Below are positions 56,252 to 63,589 of a stretch of 64,000 nt of DNA, one piece after another. The translations under genes and the position numbers were made by a program. The first letter of the stretch is position 1; each line of letters begins with the position of its first letter. The notes beneath the pieces are model-generated. The model was given only the letters and a program-made list of their open reading frames with translations, was not told where the DNA came from and ran no database searches. The DNA is from Pseudomonas sp. St316 (GTDB lineage Bacteria > Pseudomonadota > Gammaproteobacteria > Pseudomonadales > Pseudomonadaceae): NCBI RefSeq assembly GCF_018325905.1, contig NZ_AP021901.1:4650001-4714000 (forward strand), given 5' to 3'.

Positions 56252-56827
56252 ATGCTGCGTATCCTGCTGATCAACGACACCGCGAAAAAAGTCGGCCGCC
56301 TCAAGGCTGCCCTGATTGAAGCCGGGTTCGAAGTCATTGACGAATCCGGCTTGACCATCGACCTGCCGGCGCGCGTCGAAACGGTGCGTCCGGACGTGAT
56401 CCTGATCGATACCGAGTCACCGGGGCGCGATGTGATGGAGCAAGTGGTGCTGGTCAGTCGCGACCAGCCACGACCGATCGTCATGTTTACCGACGAGCAC
56501 GACCCCAATGTGATGCGCCAGGCGATCAAGTCGGGGGTGAGCGCCTACATCGTCGAAGGCATCCACGCCGCGCGCCTGCAACCGATCCTCGACGTGGCCA
56601 TGGCCCGCTTCGAAAGCGACCAGGCCCTGCGTGCCCAACTCCTGGCCCGGGACCAGCAACTGGCCGAACGCAAGCGCATCGAACTGGCCAAGGGCATGCT
56701 GATGAAGATGAAGGAATGCAACGAGGAGCAGGCCTACACCCTGATGCGCCGCCAGGCCATGAGCCGCCAGCAGAAACTGATCCAGGTGGCGGAACAGATC
56801 ATTGCCATGAATGAGCTGCTGGGCTGA
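56252..56827 (+). CDS. nasT: Nitrate-responsive antiterminator NasT (ANTAR)
   Basis: Product of 191 residues with an N-terminal pseudo-receiver domain (MLRILLINDTAKKVGRLKAA; VDVILIDTES-like PDVILIDTESPGRDVMEQ) and a C-terminal ANTAR RNA-binding domain (IELAKGMLMKMKECNEEQAY, LMRRQAMSRQQKLIQVAEQI). ANTAR proteins bind paired hexaloop hairpins and prevent terminator formation; three candidate targets occur in this window. The 3' end of the gene is part of a 183-bp tandem duplication, which leaves the gene itself intact. Confidence 0.95.
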   Translation: MLRILLINDTAKKVGRLKAALIEAGFEVIDESGLTIDLPARVETVRPDVILIDTESPGRDVMEQVVLVSRDQPRPIVMFTDEHDPNVMRQAIKSGVSAYIVEGIHAARLQPILDVAMARFESDQALRAQLLARDQQLAERKRIELAKGMLMKMKECNEEQAYTLMRRQAMSRQQKLIQVAEQIIAMNELLG

Positions 56828-57090
56828 AGGCCTTGCAGCGCCTGGCTGGGCGCCATCGCGAGCAAGCTCGCTCCCACAGGTTTTATGGCCACTGAAAATC
56901 CATTGTGGGAGCAGGCCTACACCCTGATGCGCCGCCAGGCCATGAGCCGCCAGCAGAAGCTGATCCAGGTGGCGGAGCAGATCATTGCCATGAATGAGCT
57001 GCTGGGCTGAAGGCCTTGCAGCGCCTGGCTGGGCGCCATCGCGAGCAAGCTCGCTCCCACAGGTTTTATGGCCACTGAAAATCCATTGTG
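56725..57090. repeat. 183-bp tandem duplication of nasT 3' end plus REP
   Basis: Bases 56725-56907 are repeated at 56908-57090. The unit contains the last 103 bp of nasT with its stop codon, the following spacer and a REP. The two copies differ at two positions inside the coding part (both A in the first copy, G in the second). All three junctions carry GGAGC (56725, 56908, 57091), so the duplication probably arose through this 5-bp microhomology; the GGAGC of nasT recombined with the GGAGC of a REP. The second nasT fragment has no start and is not a gene. Confidence 0.95.
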
Positions 57091-57244
57091 GGAGCGAGCT
57101 TGCTCGCGATAGCAATCTAACCGCCAACATCACTATCGACTGCCCCACCGTCATCGCGAGCAAGCTCGCGCCCACATGGGCTCCGGGGTGAACTTCATAT
57201 TTATGAACGCCACCGATCAACTGTGGGAGCGAGCCTGCTCGCGA
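56856..57244. repeat. REP cluster downstream of nasT
   Basis: REP copies at 56856-56878, 57039-57061 (its duplicate), 57087-57109, 57154-57176 and 57222-57244, alternating in direction. The third and fifth are direct and the others inverse. The cluster fills the nasT-nasA gap up to the sigma-54 promoter. Confidence 0.9.
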
Positions 57245-57268
57245 TAAGCCTCCCCCCAATCTCCCGGG

Positions 57269-57286
57269 TTGGCATAGATCTCGCTT
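57269..57286 (+). promoter_or_regulatory. Sigma-54 promoter of nasA
   Basis: TTGGCATAGATCTCGCTT has GG at 57271-57272 and GC at 57283-57284 with 10 bases between, the -24/-12 pattern. The transcript should begin near 57296, immediately before the first hexaloop hairpin at 57301. Confidence 0.8.
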
Positions 57287-57300
57287 AAGCAAACCCACAG

Positions 57301-57340
57301 GTAACCAACGGCGGTTGCCCCACCTACGACAAAGACGTCG
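57301..57340 (+). ncRNA. NasT (ANTAR) target RNA, nasA leader
   Basis: Hairpin P1 is GTAACC/GGTTGC with loop AACGGC (57307-57312). Hairpin P2 is CGAC/GTCG with loop AAAGAC (57331-57336). Both loops have A at position 1 and G at position 4, the ANTAR consensus, with an 8-nt linker. The 3' arm of P2 is also the 5' arm of the terminator that follows. Confidence 0.85.
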
Positions 57341-57386
57341 CACACCCTTCTTGCCTCTCTGGCGATCCGGGTTGCGGCGTTTTTTT
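57336..57386 (+). terminator. Attenuator terminator in nasA leader
   Basis: CGTCGCA...CCC (57336-57347) pairs with GGG.TTGCGGCG (57369-57379) and is followed by seven T. It lies 94 bp before the nasA ATG. Because it shares GTCG with hairpin P2, binding of NasT to P1-P2 should block it. Confidence 0.85.
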
Positions 57387-57480
57387 GTTTTGGCCCTTCG
57401 GGACCGGTGGTGCGACCACAGACGGCGCACTGCTCAAAGCACTGACTCATTTCTCGAGACTTTTACAGCTGAGGTGCGCG

Positions 57481-58692
57481 ATGAATTCAAGCTTCTGGAA
57501 ATCCGGCCATACCCCGACCCTGTTCGCGGCCTTCCTCTACTTCGACCTGAGCTTCATGGTCTGGTACCTGCTCGGTCCACTGGCCGTGCAGATCTCTGCA
57601 GACCTGCACCTGACCACCCAGCAACGCGGCCTGATGGTCGCGACGCCGATCCTGGCTGGCGCCGTGCTGCGCTTGTTCATGGGCCTGCTGGCCGACCGGA
57701 TCTCGCCAAAAACCGCCGGTATGGTGGGCCAGGTGATCGTGATCAGTGCGCTGTTCTGCGCCTGGAAACTGGGCATCCACAGCTACGAACAAGCGTTGCT
57801 GCTGGGCCTGTTCCTCGGCGTGGCCGGCGCTTCGTTCGCCGTGGCACTGCCGCTGGCCTCCCAGTGGTATCCGCCACAGCATCAAGGCAAGGCCATGGGC
57901 ATTGCCGGCGCCGGTAACTCGGGCACCGTGCTCGCTGCACTGATCGCACCGATCATGGCAGTGGCGTTCGGCTGGACCAACGTGTTCGGCTTCGCGCTGA
58001 TCCCGCTGGTACTGACCCTGGTGCTCTTCGCCTGGCTGGCCCAGAACGCCCCCGAGCGCCCCAAAGCCAAATCCATGGCCGACTACCTCAAGGCCCTGGG
58101 CGACCGCGACAGCTGGTGGTTCATGTTCTTCTACAGCGTGACCTTCGGCGGCTTCATCGGCCTGGCCAGCGCCCTGCCCGGCTACTTCAACGATCAATAT
58201 GGCCTGAGCCCGGTCACCGCCGGCTACTACACCGCCGCCTGCGTCTTCGGTGGCAGCCTGATGCGTCCGTTGGGCGGCGCCCTGGCGGACCGGTTCGGCG
58301 GCATCCGCACCTTGCTGGGCATGTACACCGTAGCGGCCATCTGCATCGCCGCGGTGGGCTTCAACCTGCCAAGCTCCTACGCTGCCCTGGCCCTGTTCGT
58401 CTGCACCATGCTCGGCTTGGGTGCAGGCAACGGCGCGGTGTTCCAACTGGTGCCACAGCGCTTCCGGCGCGAGATCGGCGTAATGACCGGGCTGATCGGC
58501 ATGGCCGGCGGCATCGGCGGCTTCGCCCTGGCGGCGGGCATGGGCGCGATCAAGCAGAGCACTGGCAGCTATCAACTGGCCCTGTGGTTGTTTGCCAGCC
58601 TCGGTGTCCTGGCTTGGTTCGGCCTGTACGGCGTCAAGCGTCGCTGGAGAACCACTTGGGGTTCGGCAGCTGTCACCGCTGCTCGGGTGTAA
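57481..58692 (+). CDS. nasA: Nitrate transporter NasA (MFS, NarK family)
   Basis: Inner-membrane nitrate (or nitrite) importer of 403 residues with about 12 membrane segments. It carries the NarK/NasA nitrate signature regions: GLLADRISPK after the second to third helices and GIAGAGNSGTVLAALIAP mid-protein, and GNGAVFQLVPQRF near residue 317 in the second half. GAGGTG precedes the ATG at 57481. First structural gene of the assimilation block; expression depends on the sigma-54 promoter and the attenuator upstream. Confidence 0.94.
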   Translation: MNSSFWKSGHTPTLFAAFLYFDLSFMVWYLLGPLAVQISADLHLTTQQRGLMVATPILAGAVLRLFMGLLADRISPKTAGMVGQVIVISALFCAWKLGIHSYEQALLLGLFLGVAGASFAVALPLASQWYPPQHQGKAMGIAGAGNSGTVLAALIAPIMAVAFGWTNVFGFALIPLVLTLVLFAWLAQNAPERPKAKSMADYLKALGDRDSWWFMFFYSVTFGGFIGLASALPGYFNDQYGLSPVTAGYYTAACVFGGSLMRPLGGALADRFGGIRTLLGMYTVAAICIAAVGFNLPSSYAALALFVCTMLGLGAGNGAVFQLVPQRFRREIGVMTGLIGMAGGIGGFALAAGMGAIKQSTGSYQLALWLFASLGVLAWFGLYGVKRRWRTTWGSAAVTAARV

Positions 58693-58701
58693 CCTGCGAC
58701 C

Positions 58702-60372
58702 ATGAGCCTGCAATTGAGCTTCGCCGAAGCCAGCGCCATCGGCCCGCGGGAGGAAAACCAGGACGCCCTGCGCCTGGTCACACCCGCCCCGGCCCTGGCC
58801 GCCAGCAAGGGTTACCTGTTCGCCATCGCCGACGGCGTGAGCCAATGCGCCGATGGCGGACTGGCCGCCCGTTCGACCTTGCAGGCGCTGGCCCTGGACT
58901 ACTATTCCACGCCGCAAACCTGGGGCGTGGCCCAGGCACTGGACCGGCTGTTGCTGGCGCAGAATCGCTGGCTGCAGGCCAACGGTGGCGGGCAACCGCT
59001 GCTCACCACCGTCAGCGCCCTGGTCCTGCGGGGCCGGCGCTTTACCCTCGCGCATGTCGGCGATTGCCGGGTCTACCGCTGGCACGCCGATCACCTGCAA
59101 CGGGTCAGTGAGGATCACGTCTGGGAACAGCAAGGCATGCAACATGTGCTCAAGCGCGCCCTGGGATTGGATCAACACCTGATCCTCGACTTTCTCGATG
59201 GCGAACTGCGCACCGACGAAACCTTCGTGCTGCTCAGCGACGGCGTCTGGGCGGTCCTGGGGGACACGGCCATCGCCGGCATCCTGCGCGACCAGCCGGA
59301 CCTGGACCTGGCCGCGCAAACGCTGGTCAACGCCGCGCACCTGGCCGGCAGCCAGGACAACGCCAGCGCCTTGCTGGTGCGGGTCGATGCGGTGGGCGAA
59401 GCCAGCATCGGCGATGCCCTGATCCAGCTGCAGCAATGGCCGCTGCCACCTGCGCTGAAACCGGGCCAGGTGTTCGAGGCCTGGCAGATCGAAAGCCTGC
59501 TCGGCCACAGCCAGCAATCGCTGCTCTACCGGGTACGCGACGGCCAGGGTCAACCCTGGTTGCTGAAAACCCTGCCCATGCAGCTACGGGACGATAGCCG
59601 CGCTGGGCAGGCATTACTCTCGGAAGAGTGGTTTCTCAAGCGCGTTGCCGGGCGGCAGTTTCCCGAGGTCCATGGTGTTCCCCAACGCCAGCATTTGTAC
59701 TACGTGATGCGGGAATATCCGGGGGCGACCCTGGCCGAGCTGTTCAACCAGGGCGGGCCGCTACCTCTGGCCCAGTGGTTGGACTTGGCGCAACGGCTGG
59801 TACGGGCGGTAGGCCTGTTGCATCGAAGGCAGATCTACCACCGCGACATCAAGCCGGAAAACCTGCACCTGGGCGACGATGGGGAATTGCGCTTGCTGGA
59901 TTTCGGCCTGGCGTACTGCCCGGGCCTGTCCGAGGACCAGGCCAACGTCTTGCCCGGCACCCCCAGCTACATCGCCCCGGAAGCCTTCGGCGGCACCGCG
60001 CCCACGGCGCAACAGGATTTGTATGCCGTCGGCGTGACCTTGTATTTCCTGCTGACCGGGCACTATCCCTACGGCGAAATCGAAGCCTTCCAACGCCCGC
60101 GCTTTGGCGTACCGGTCAATGCCAACCGCTATCGGCCGGACCTGGCCGAATGGCTCGGGCAAAGCCTGGATCGCGCCGTCGCGGCCGATCCGCAGCAGCG
60201 GTTTGAGACGGCCGAGGAATGGTTGTTGCTGCTGGAACAGGGCGAGCGCCGCAGCTTGAGCGTCAGGCCCCGGCCGTTGCTGGAAAGAGAGCCGCTGAAG
60301 GTCTGGCGGACGTTGGCGCTGGTGTCGTTGGTAGTGAATATTGTGCTGTTGTTCCTAGTGTTTCACGGCTGA
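58702..60372 (+). CDS. Fused PP2C-type phosphatase / Ser-Thr protein kinase
   Basis: Product of 556 residues combining two opposing activities. Residues about 1-235 form a PP2C phosphatase (GPREENQDA, FAIADGVSQCADGG, HVGDCRVYRW, LLSDGVWAVL, SQDNASALLVRV, with the metal-binding aspartates present). Residues about 265-530 form a Hanks-type kinase with catalytic loop HRDIKPENLHL, DFGLAYCPG and the APE-type PSYIAPEAFGG. A C-terminal membrane segment (LALVSLVVNIVLLFLVFHG) anchors it to the inner membrane. It starts 9 bp after nasA and precedes nirB, as in other pseudomonads, which suggests post-translational control of nitrate uptake or reduction. The substrate is unknown. Confidence 0.92.
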   Translation: MSLQLSFAEASAIGPREENQDALRLVTPAPALAASKGYLFAIADGVSQCADGGLAARSTLQALALDYYSTPQTWGVAQALDRLLLAQNRWLQANGGGQPLLTTVSALVLRGRRFTLAHVGDCRVYRWHADHLQRVSEDHVWEQQGMQHVLKRALGLDQHLILDFLDGELRTDETFVLLSDGVWAVLGDTAIAGILRDQPDLDLAAQTLVNAAHLAGSQDNASALLVRVDAVGEASIGDALIQLQQWPLPPALKPGQVFEAWQIESLLGHSQQSLLYRVRDGQGQPWLLKTLPMQLRDDSRAGQALLSEEWFLKRVAGRQFPEVHGVPQRQHLYYVMREYPGATLAELFNQGGPLPLAQWLDLAQRLVRAVGLLHRRQIYHRDIKPENLHLGDDGELRLLDFGLAYCPGLSEDQANVLPGTPSYIAPEAFGGTAPTAQQDLYAVGVTLYFLLTGHYPYGEIEAFQRPRFGVPVNANRYRPDLAEWLGQSLDRAVAADPQQRFETAEEWLLLLEQGERRSLSVRPRPLLEREPLKVWRTLALVSLVVNIVLLFLVFHG

Positions 60373-60388
60373 GATCCGGTCGCGCCTA

Positions 60389-60481
60389 TCGCGAGCAAGC
60401 TTTGCTCCCACAGGGGATTTGTTTCCACAGGAAATCTGCTGTAAGGAGCAGATTCTCTGTGGGAGCAAAGCTTGCTCGCGA
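60389..60481. repeat. REPIN, variant type
   Basis: Inverse REP at 60389-60412 and direct REP at 60458-60481, both with the one-base-longer core AGCAAGCTTTGCTCC / GGAGCAAAGCTTGCT also seen near 27343. They separate the kinase gene from the nirB promoter. Confidence 0.85.
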
Positions 60482-60618
60482 TAGCGGCTTGGCTGCCACT
60501 ACACATCCACCGCTACCACGCTCCATTACCGGGCAACACGCTTTGATTCGGTGCAACAAATCCCTCCCCCATTCGTGCAATCAGCCGTTCCCTCAATAAA
60601 TCCGCACCTTCAAGCCAC

Positions 60619-60636
60619 TTGGCACAACCACTGCAT
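60619..60636 (+). promoter_or_regulatory. Sigma-54 promoter of nirB
   Basis: TTGGCACAACCACTGCAT has GG at 60621-60622 and GC at 60633-60634 with exactly 10 bases between, a close match to the -24/-12 consensus TGGCAC-N5-TTGC. Transcript start is expected near 60645. Confidence 0.85.
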
Positions 60637-60662
60637 AACCTCTCTCACCATACATAAAGCAA

Positions 60663-60703
60663 CGCCTCCAACGATGAAGGCGGTGCTTCCCGAGAGAACG
60701 GGA
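60663..60703 (+). ncRNA. NasT (ANTAR) target RNA, nirB leader
   Basis: Hairpin P1 is CGCCTCC/GAAGGCG with one C-A mismatch and loop AACGAT (60670-60675). Hairpin P2 is TCCCG/CGGGA with loop AGAGAA (60693-60698). Both loops have A at position 1 and G at position 4. The linker is 5 nt. A strong terminator follows 10 bp later. Confidence 0.85.
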
Positions 60704-60708
60704 CCAGG

Positions 60709-60752
60709 ACAAAGGCGTCCTCGCTAGCTTGCTAGCGGGACGCCTTTTTTTG
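60709..60752 (+). terminator. Attenuator terminator in nirB leader
   Basis: GGCGTCC (60714-60720) pairs with GGACGCC (60738-60744), and inside it CGCTAG pairs with CTAGCG, with one bulged T; seven T follow. An outer CAAA/TTTG can extend the stem. It is 70 bp before the nirB ATG and does not overlap hairpin P2, unlike in the nasA leader. Confidence 0.9.
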
Positions 60753-60821
60753 TTTTCGTAAAAATGACCGAGCCAGTCCGACCACCGTGATGAAACGGAC
60801 ATGAGCTTGCGGAGAACCCTG

Positions 60822-63275
60822 ATGAAAAAACTCAAACTGGTGATGATCGGCAACGGCATGGCCGGGGTTCGAACCCTCGAGGAACTGCTCAAGCTGAGCA
60901 ACGAGCTGTACGACATCACGGTGTTCGGCGCCGAGCCCCACACCAACTACAACCGCATCCTGCTCTCGCCGGTGCTGGCCGGTGAGCAGACGTTCGAAGA
61001 GATCGTGCTCAACGACCTGAGCTGGTACCTGGACAACAACATCAAACTGCTGCTCAACCGTAAAGTGGTGGAAATCGACCGGGTCAAGCGCCGGGTCATC
61101 GCCCAAGACGGCAGCGAAGCCGAATACGACCGCCTGCTGATCGCCACCGGCTCCACACCCTTCATCCTGCCGATTCCTGGCAACACGCTCGAAGGCGTGA
61201 TCGGTTACCGCGACATCGCCGATACCCAGGCGATGATCAACACCGCCAAGACCCACAAGCACGCCGTGGTGATCGGCGGCGGCCTGCTCGGCCTGGAAGC
61301 GGCCAACGGCTTGAAGCTGCGGGGCATGGACGTGACCGTCGTCCACATCGGTGAATGGTTGCTGGAACGGCAACTGGACAAGACCAGCGGCCAACTGCTG
61401 CAGACCGCCCTGGAAAACCGTGGCCTGAAATTCCGCCTCAGCGAACAGACCCAGGCCCTGCACGACGCCGGCAATGGCCGGGTCGGCTCGGTGCAGTTCA
61501 AGAACGGCGACATCATCCCCGCCGACTTGGTGGTGATGGCCGCCGGCATCCGTCCCAATACCGAACTGGCGGAAAAATCCGGCATCCCGTGCAACCGCGG
61601 GATCCTGGTCAACGACACGATGCAAACCTACGACCCGCGCATCTACGCCATCGGTGAATGCGCCAGCCACCGCGGCACTGCCTACGGTCTGGTGGCGCCG
61701 TTGTTCGAACAAGCCAAGGTCTGCGCCAACCACCTCGCACAACTGGGTTTTGCCACTTACAAAGGCTCGGTCACCTCGACCAAGTTGAAGGTCACCGGCA
61801 TCGACCTGTTCTCCGCCGGCGACTTCATGGGCGGCGAAGGCACCGAAACCATCACCCTTTCCGACCCGATTGGCGGGGTCTACAAAAAGCTGGTCATCAA
61901 GGATGACGTTCTGGTCGGTGCCTGCCTGTACGGCGATACCGCGGATGGCGGCTGGTACTTCCGCCAGATCCGCGAGAACCACGCTATCAGTGAGATCCGC
62001 GATCACCTGATGTTCGGTGAGAATGCACTAGGCGACGTCGGCCACCAGGGCCAGGACAAAGCCATGAGCATGGCCGACAGCGCCGAAGTCTGCGGCTGCA
62101 ACGGCGTGTGCAAGGGCACCATCGTCAAGGCGATCCAGGAGCACGGGCTGTTCAGCGTCGATGACGTGAAAAAACACACCAAGGCCGCCAGTTCCTGCGG
62201 CTCCTGCGCCGGCCTGGTGGAGCAGATCCTGATCAACACCGTCGGCGGTGCGGCGGACGTCAAGCCCAAAAGCGAAAAAGCCATCTGCGGTTGCAGCGAC
62301 CTCAACCACGGCCAGATCCGCCAGGCGATCCGCGACCAGCACCTGCTGACCATCGCCGGAACCATGAGCTACCTGAACTGGCGCACCCCCAATGGCTGCG
62401 CCACCTGCCGCCCGGCGTTGAATTACTACCTGATTTCCACCTGGCCCGGCGAAGCCCACGACGACCCGCAATCGCGCCTGATCAACGAACGCGCCCACGC
62501 CAACATCCAGAAAGACGGCACCTACTCGGTCGTCCCACGGATGTGGGGTGGCGTGACCAACCCTTCGGAACTGCGGCGCATCGCCGACGTGGCCGACAAG
62601 TACAACGTGCCCATGGTCAAGGTCACCGGCGGGCAGCGCATCGATTTGCTGGGGATCAAGAAGCAGGACCTGCCCGGCGTATGGAAAGACCTCGACATGC
62701 CGTCCGGCCACGCCTACGGCAAGTCCATCCGCACCGTGAAGACCTGCGTGGGCAGCGAATTCTGCCGCTTCGGCACACAAAACTCGACCCAATTGGGCAT
62801 CGAGCTGGAGCACGACCTGTTCAACATGTGGTCGCCGCACAAAGTGAAACTGGCCGTCTCCGGTTGCCCACGCAACTGCTCGGAAGCCGGCATCAAGGAC
62901 GTCGGCATTATCGGTGTCGACTCCGGTTGGGAGATGTACATCGGCGGCAACGGCGGGATCAAGACCGAAGTCGCCGAGTTTTTCGTCAAGCTCAAGACCG
63001 CCGAACAAGTGCGTGAATACAACGGTGCCTTCCTGCAGCTGTACCGCGAGGAAGCCTTCTACCTCGAACGCACCGTGCACTACATGCAGCGGGTCGGCAT
63101 GGAGCACATCAAGAAAGCCGTGCTCGAAGACCCGGAGCGGCGCAAGGCCCTTCATGAGCGCCTGAAGTTTTCCCTGTCGCTGGAGCAAGACCCATGGAAA
63201 CAGCGCCTGGAAGAGCCTCTGCTGAAAAAAGAGTTTGAAGTCATCCCCGTGAAAAACCTGGAGGTGCCGGCATGA
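60822..63275 (+). CDS. nirB: Assimilatory nitrite reductase large subunit NirB
   Basis: Reduces nitrite to ammonium with NAD(P)H via FAD, iron-sulfur clusters and siroheme. The 817-residue product starts MKKLKLVMIGNGMAGVR with GGAG upstream. It has a pyridine nucleotide-disulfide oxidoreductase region (IGNGMAGV; AVVIGGGLLGLEAA near residue 150), a BFD-type [2Fe-2S] domain with CGCNGVC and SCGSCAG (about residues 425-470), and the siroheme/[4Fe-4S] cysteines in TCVGSEFCRFG and SGCPRNCSEAG (about residues 640-690). It overlaps nirD by 4 bp. Confidence 0.97.
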   Translation: MKKLKLVMIGNGMAGVRTLEELLKLSNELYDITVFGAEPHTNYNRILLSPVLAGEQTFEEIVLNDLSWYLDNNIKLLLNRKVVEIDRVKRRVIAQDGSEAEYDRLLIATGSTPFILPIPGNTLEGVIGYRDIADTQAMINTAKTHKHAVVIGGGLLGLEAANGLKLRGMDVTVVHIGEWLLERQLDKTSGQLLQTALENRGLKFRLSEQTQALHDAGNGRVGSVQFKNGDIIPADLVVMAAGIRPNTELAEKSGIPCNRGILVNDTMQTYDPRIYAIGECASHRGTAYGLVAPLFEQAKVCANHLAQLGFATYKGSVTSTKLKVTGIDLFSAGDFMGGEGTETITLSDPIGGVYKKLVIKDDVLVGACLYGDTADGGWYFRQIRENHAISEIRDHLMFGENALGDVGHQGQDKAMSMADSAEVCGCNGVCKGTIVKAIQEHGLFSVDDVKKHTKAASSCGSCAGLVEQILINTVGGAADVKPKSEKAICGCSDLNHGQIRQAIRDQHLLTIAGTMSYLNWRTPNGCATCRPALNYYLISTWPGEAHDDPQSRLINERAHANIQKDGTYSVVPRMWGGVTNPSELRRIADVADKYNVPMVKVTGGQRIDLLGIKKQDLPGVWKDLDMPSGHAYGKSIRTVKTCVGSEFCRFGTQNSTQLGIELEHDLFNMWSPHKVKLAVSGCPRNCSEAGIKDVGIIGVDSGWEMYIGGNGGIKTEVAEFFVKLKTAEQVREYNGAFLQLYREEAFYLERTVHYMQRVGMEHIKKAVLEDPERRKALHERLKFSLSLEQDPWKQRLEEPLLKKEFEVIPVKNLEVPA

Positions 63276-63589
63276 ACTGGTTGGATATCTGCGCGCTGGA
63301 AGAAATCAATATCCTCGGTTCGCGCATCATCAATAGCCCAAAAGGCGACATCGCGATTTTCCGCACCAGCGATGATGAGGTGTTTGCACTGGACGACCGT
63401 TGCCCGCACAAGGGAGGCCCGTTGTCCCAAGGGTTGGTCTACGGCAAGCGCGTGGCCTGCCCCTTGCACAACTGGCAGATCGACCTGGAAACCGGCCAGG
63501 CCCAGGCCCCGGATGTGGGCTGCGCCCATCATCATTCGGCCCGGGTCGAAAACGGCCGCGTGCAGCTGGCACTGCGGGACGCAAGCTGA
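63272..63589 (+). CDS. nirD: Nitrite reductase small subunit NirD
   Basis: Partner subunit of NirB, 105 residues with a Rieske-fold. It retains both ligand pairs of a classical Rieske [2Fe-2S] site, CPHKGG and CPLHNW, so it probably carries a cluster; some NirD proteins lack these ligands. The ATG overlaps the nirB stop, and the nirD stop overlaps the nasC start by 1 bp (TGATG). Confidence 0.95.
   Translation: MNWLDICALEEINILGSRIINSPKGDIAIFRTSDDEVFALDDRCPHKGGPLSQGLVYGKRVACPLHNWQIDLETGQAQAPDVGCAHHHSARVENGRVQLALRDAS

Noticed and set aside
56911..57010. Second copy of the nasT 3' end as a gene
   Set aside because: It has no start codon or ribosome-binding site and only 33 codons; it is a duplicated fragment.
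56856..57244. Possible CRISPR array (regularly spaced palindromic repeats)
   Set aside because: The repeats are inverted relative to each other, spacing is irregular, they match dispersed REP elements elsewhere in the window, and no cas genes are present.
56417..57430. 337-codon minus-strand frame with an internal repeated segment
   Set aside because: It reads antisense through nasT, REPs and the 183-bp duplication; the repetition comes from the DNA duplication and not from a repeat protein.
57487..59553. 688-codon open frame on the minus strand
   Set aside because: Antisense to the nasA transporter and the phosphatase-kinase gene, both of which have intact motifs and ribosome-binding sites.
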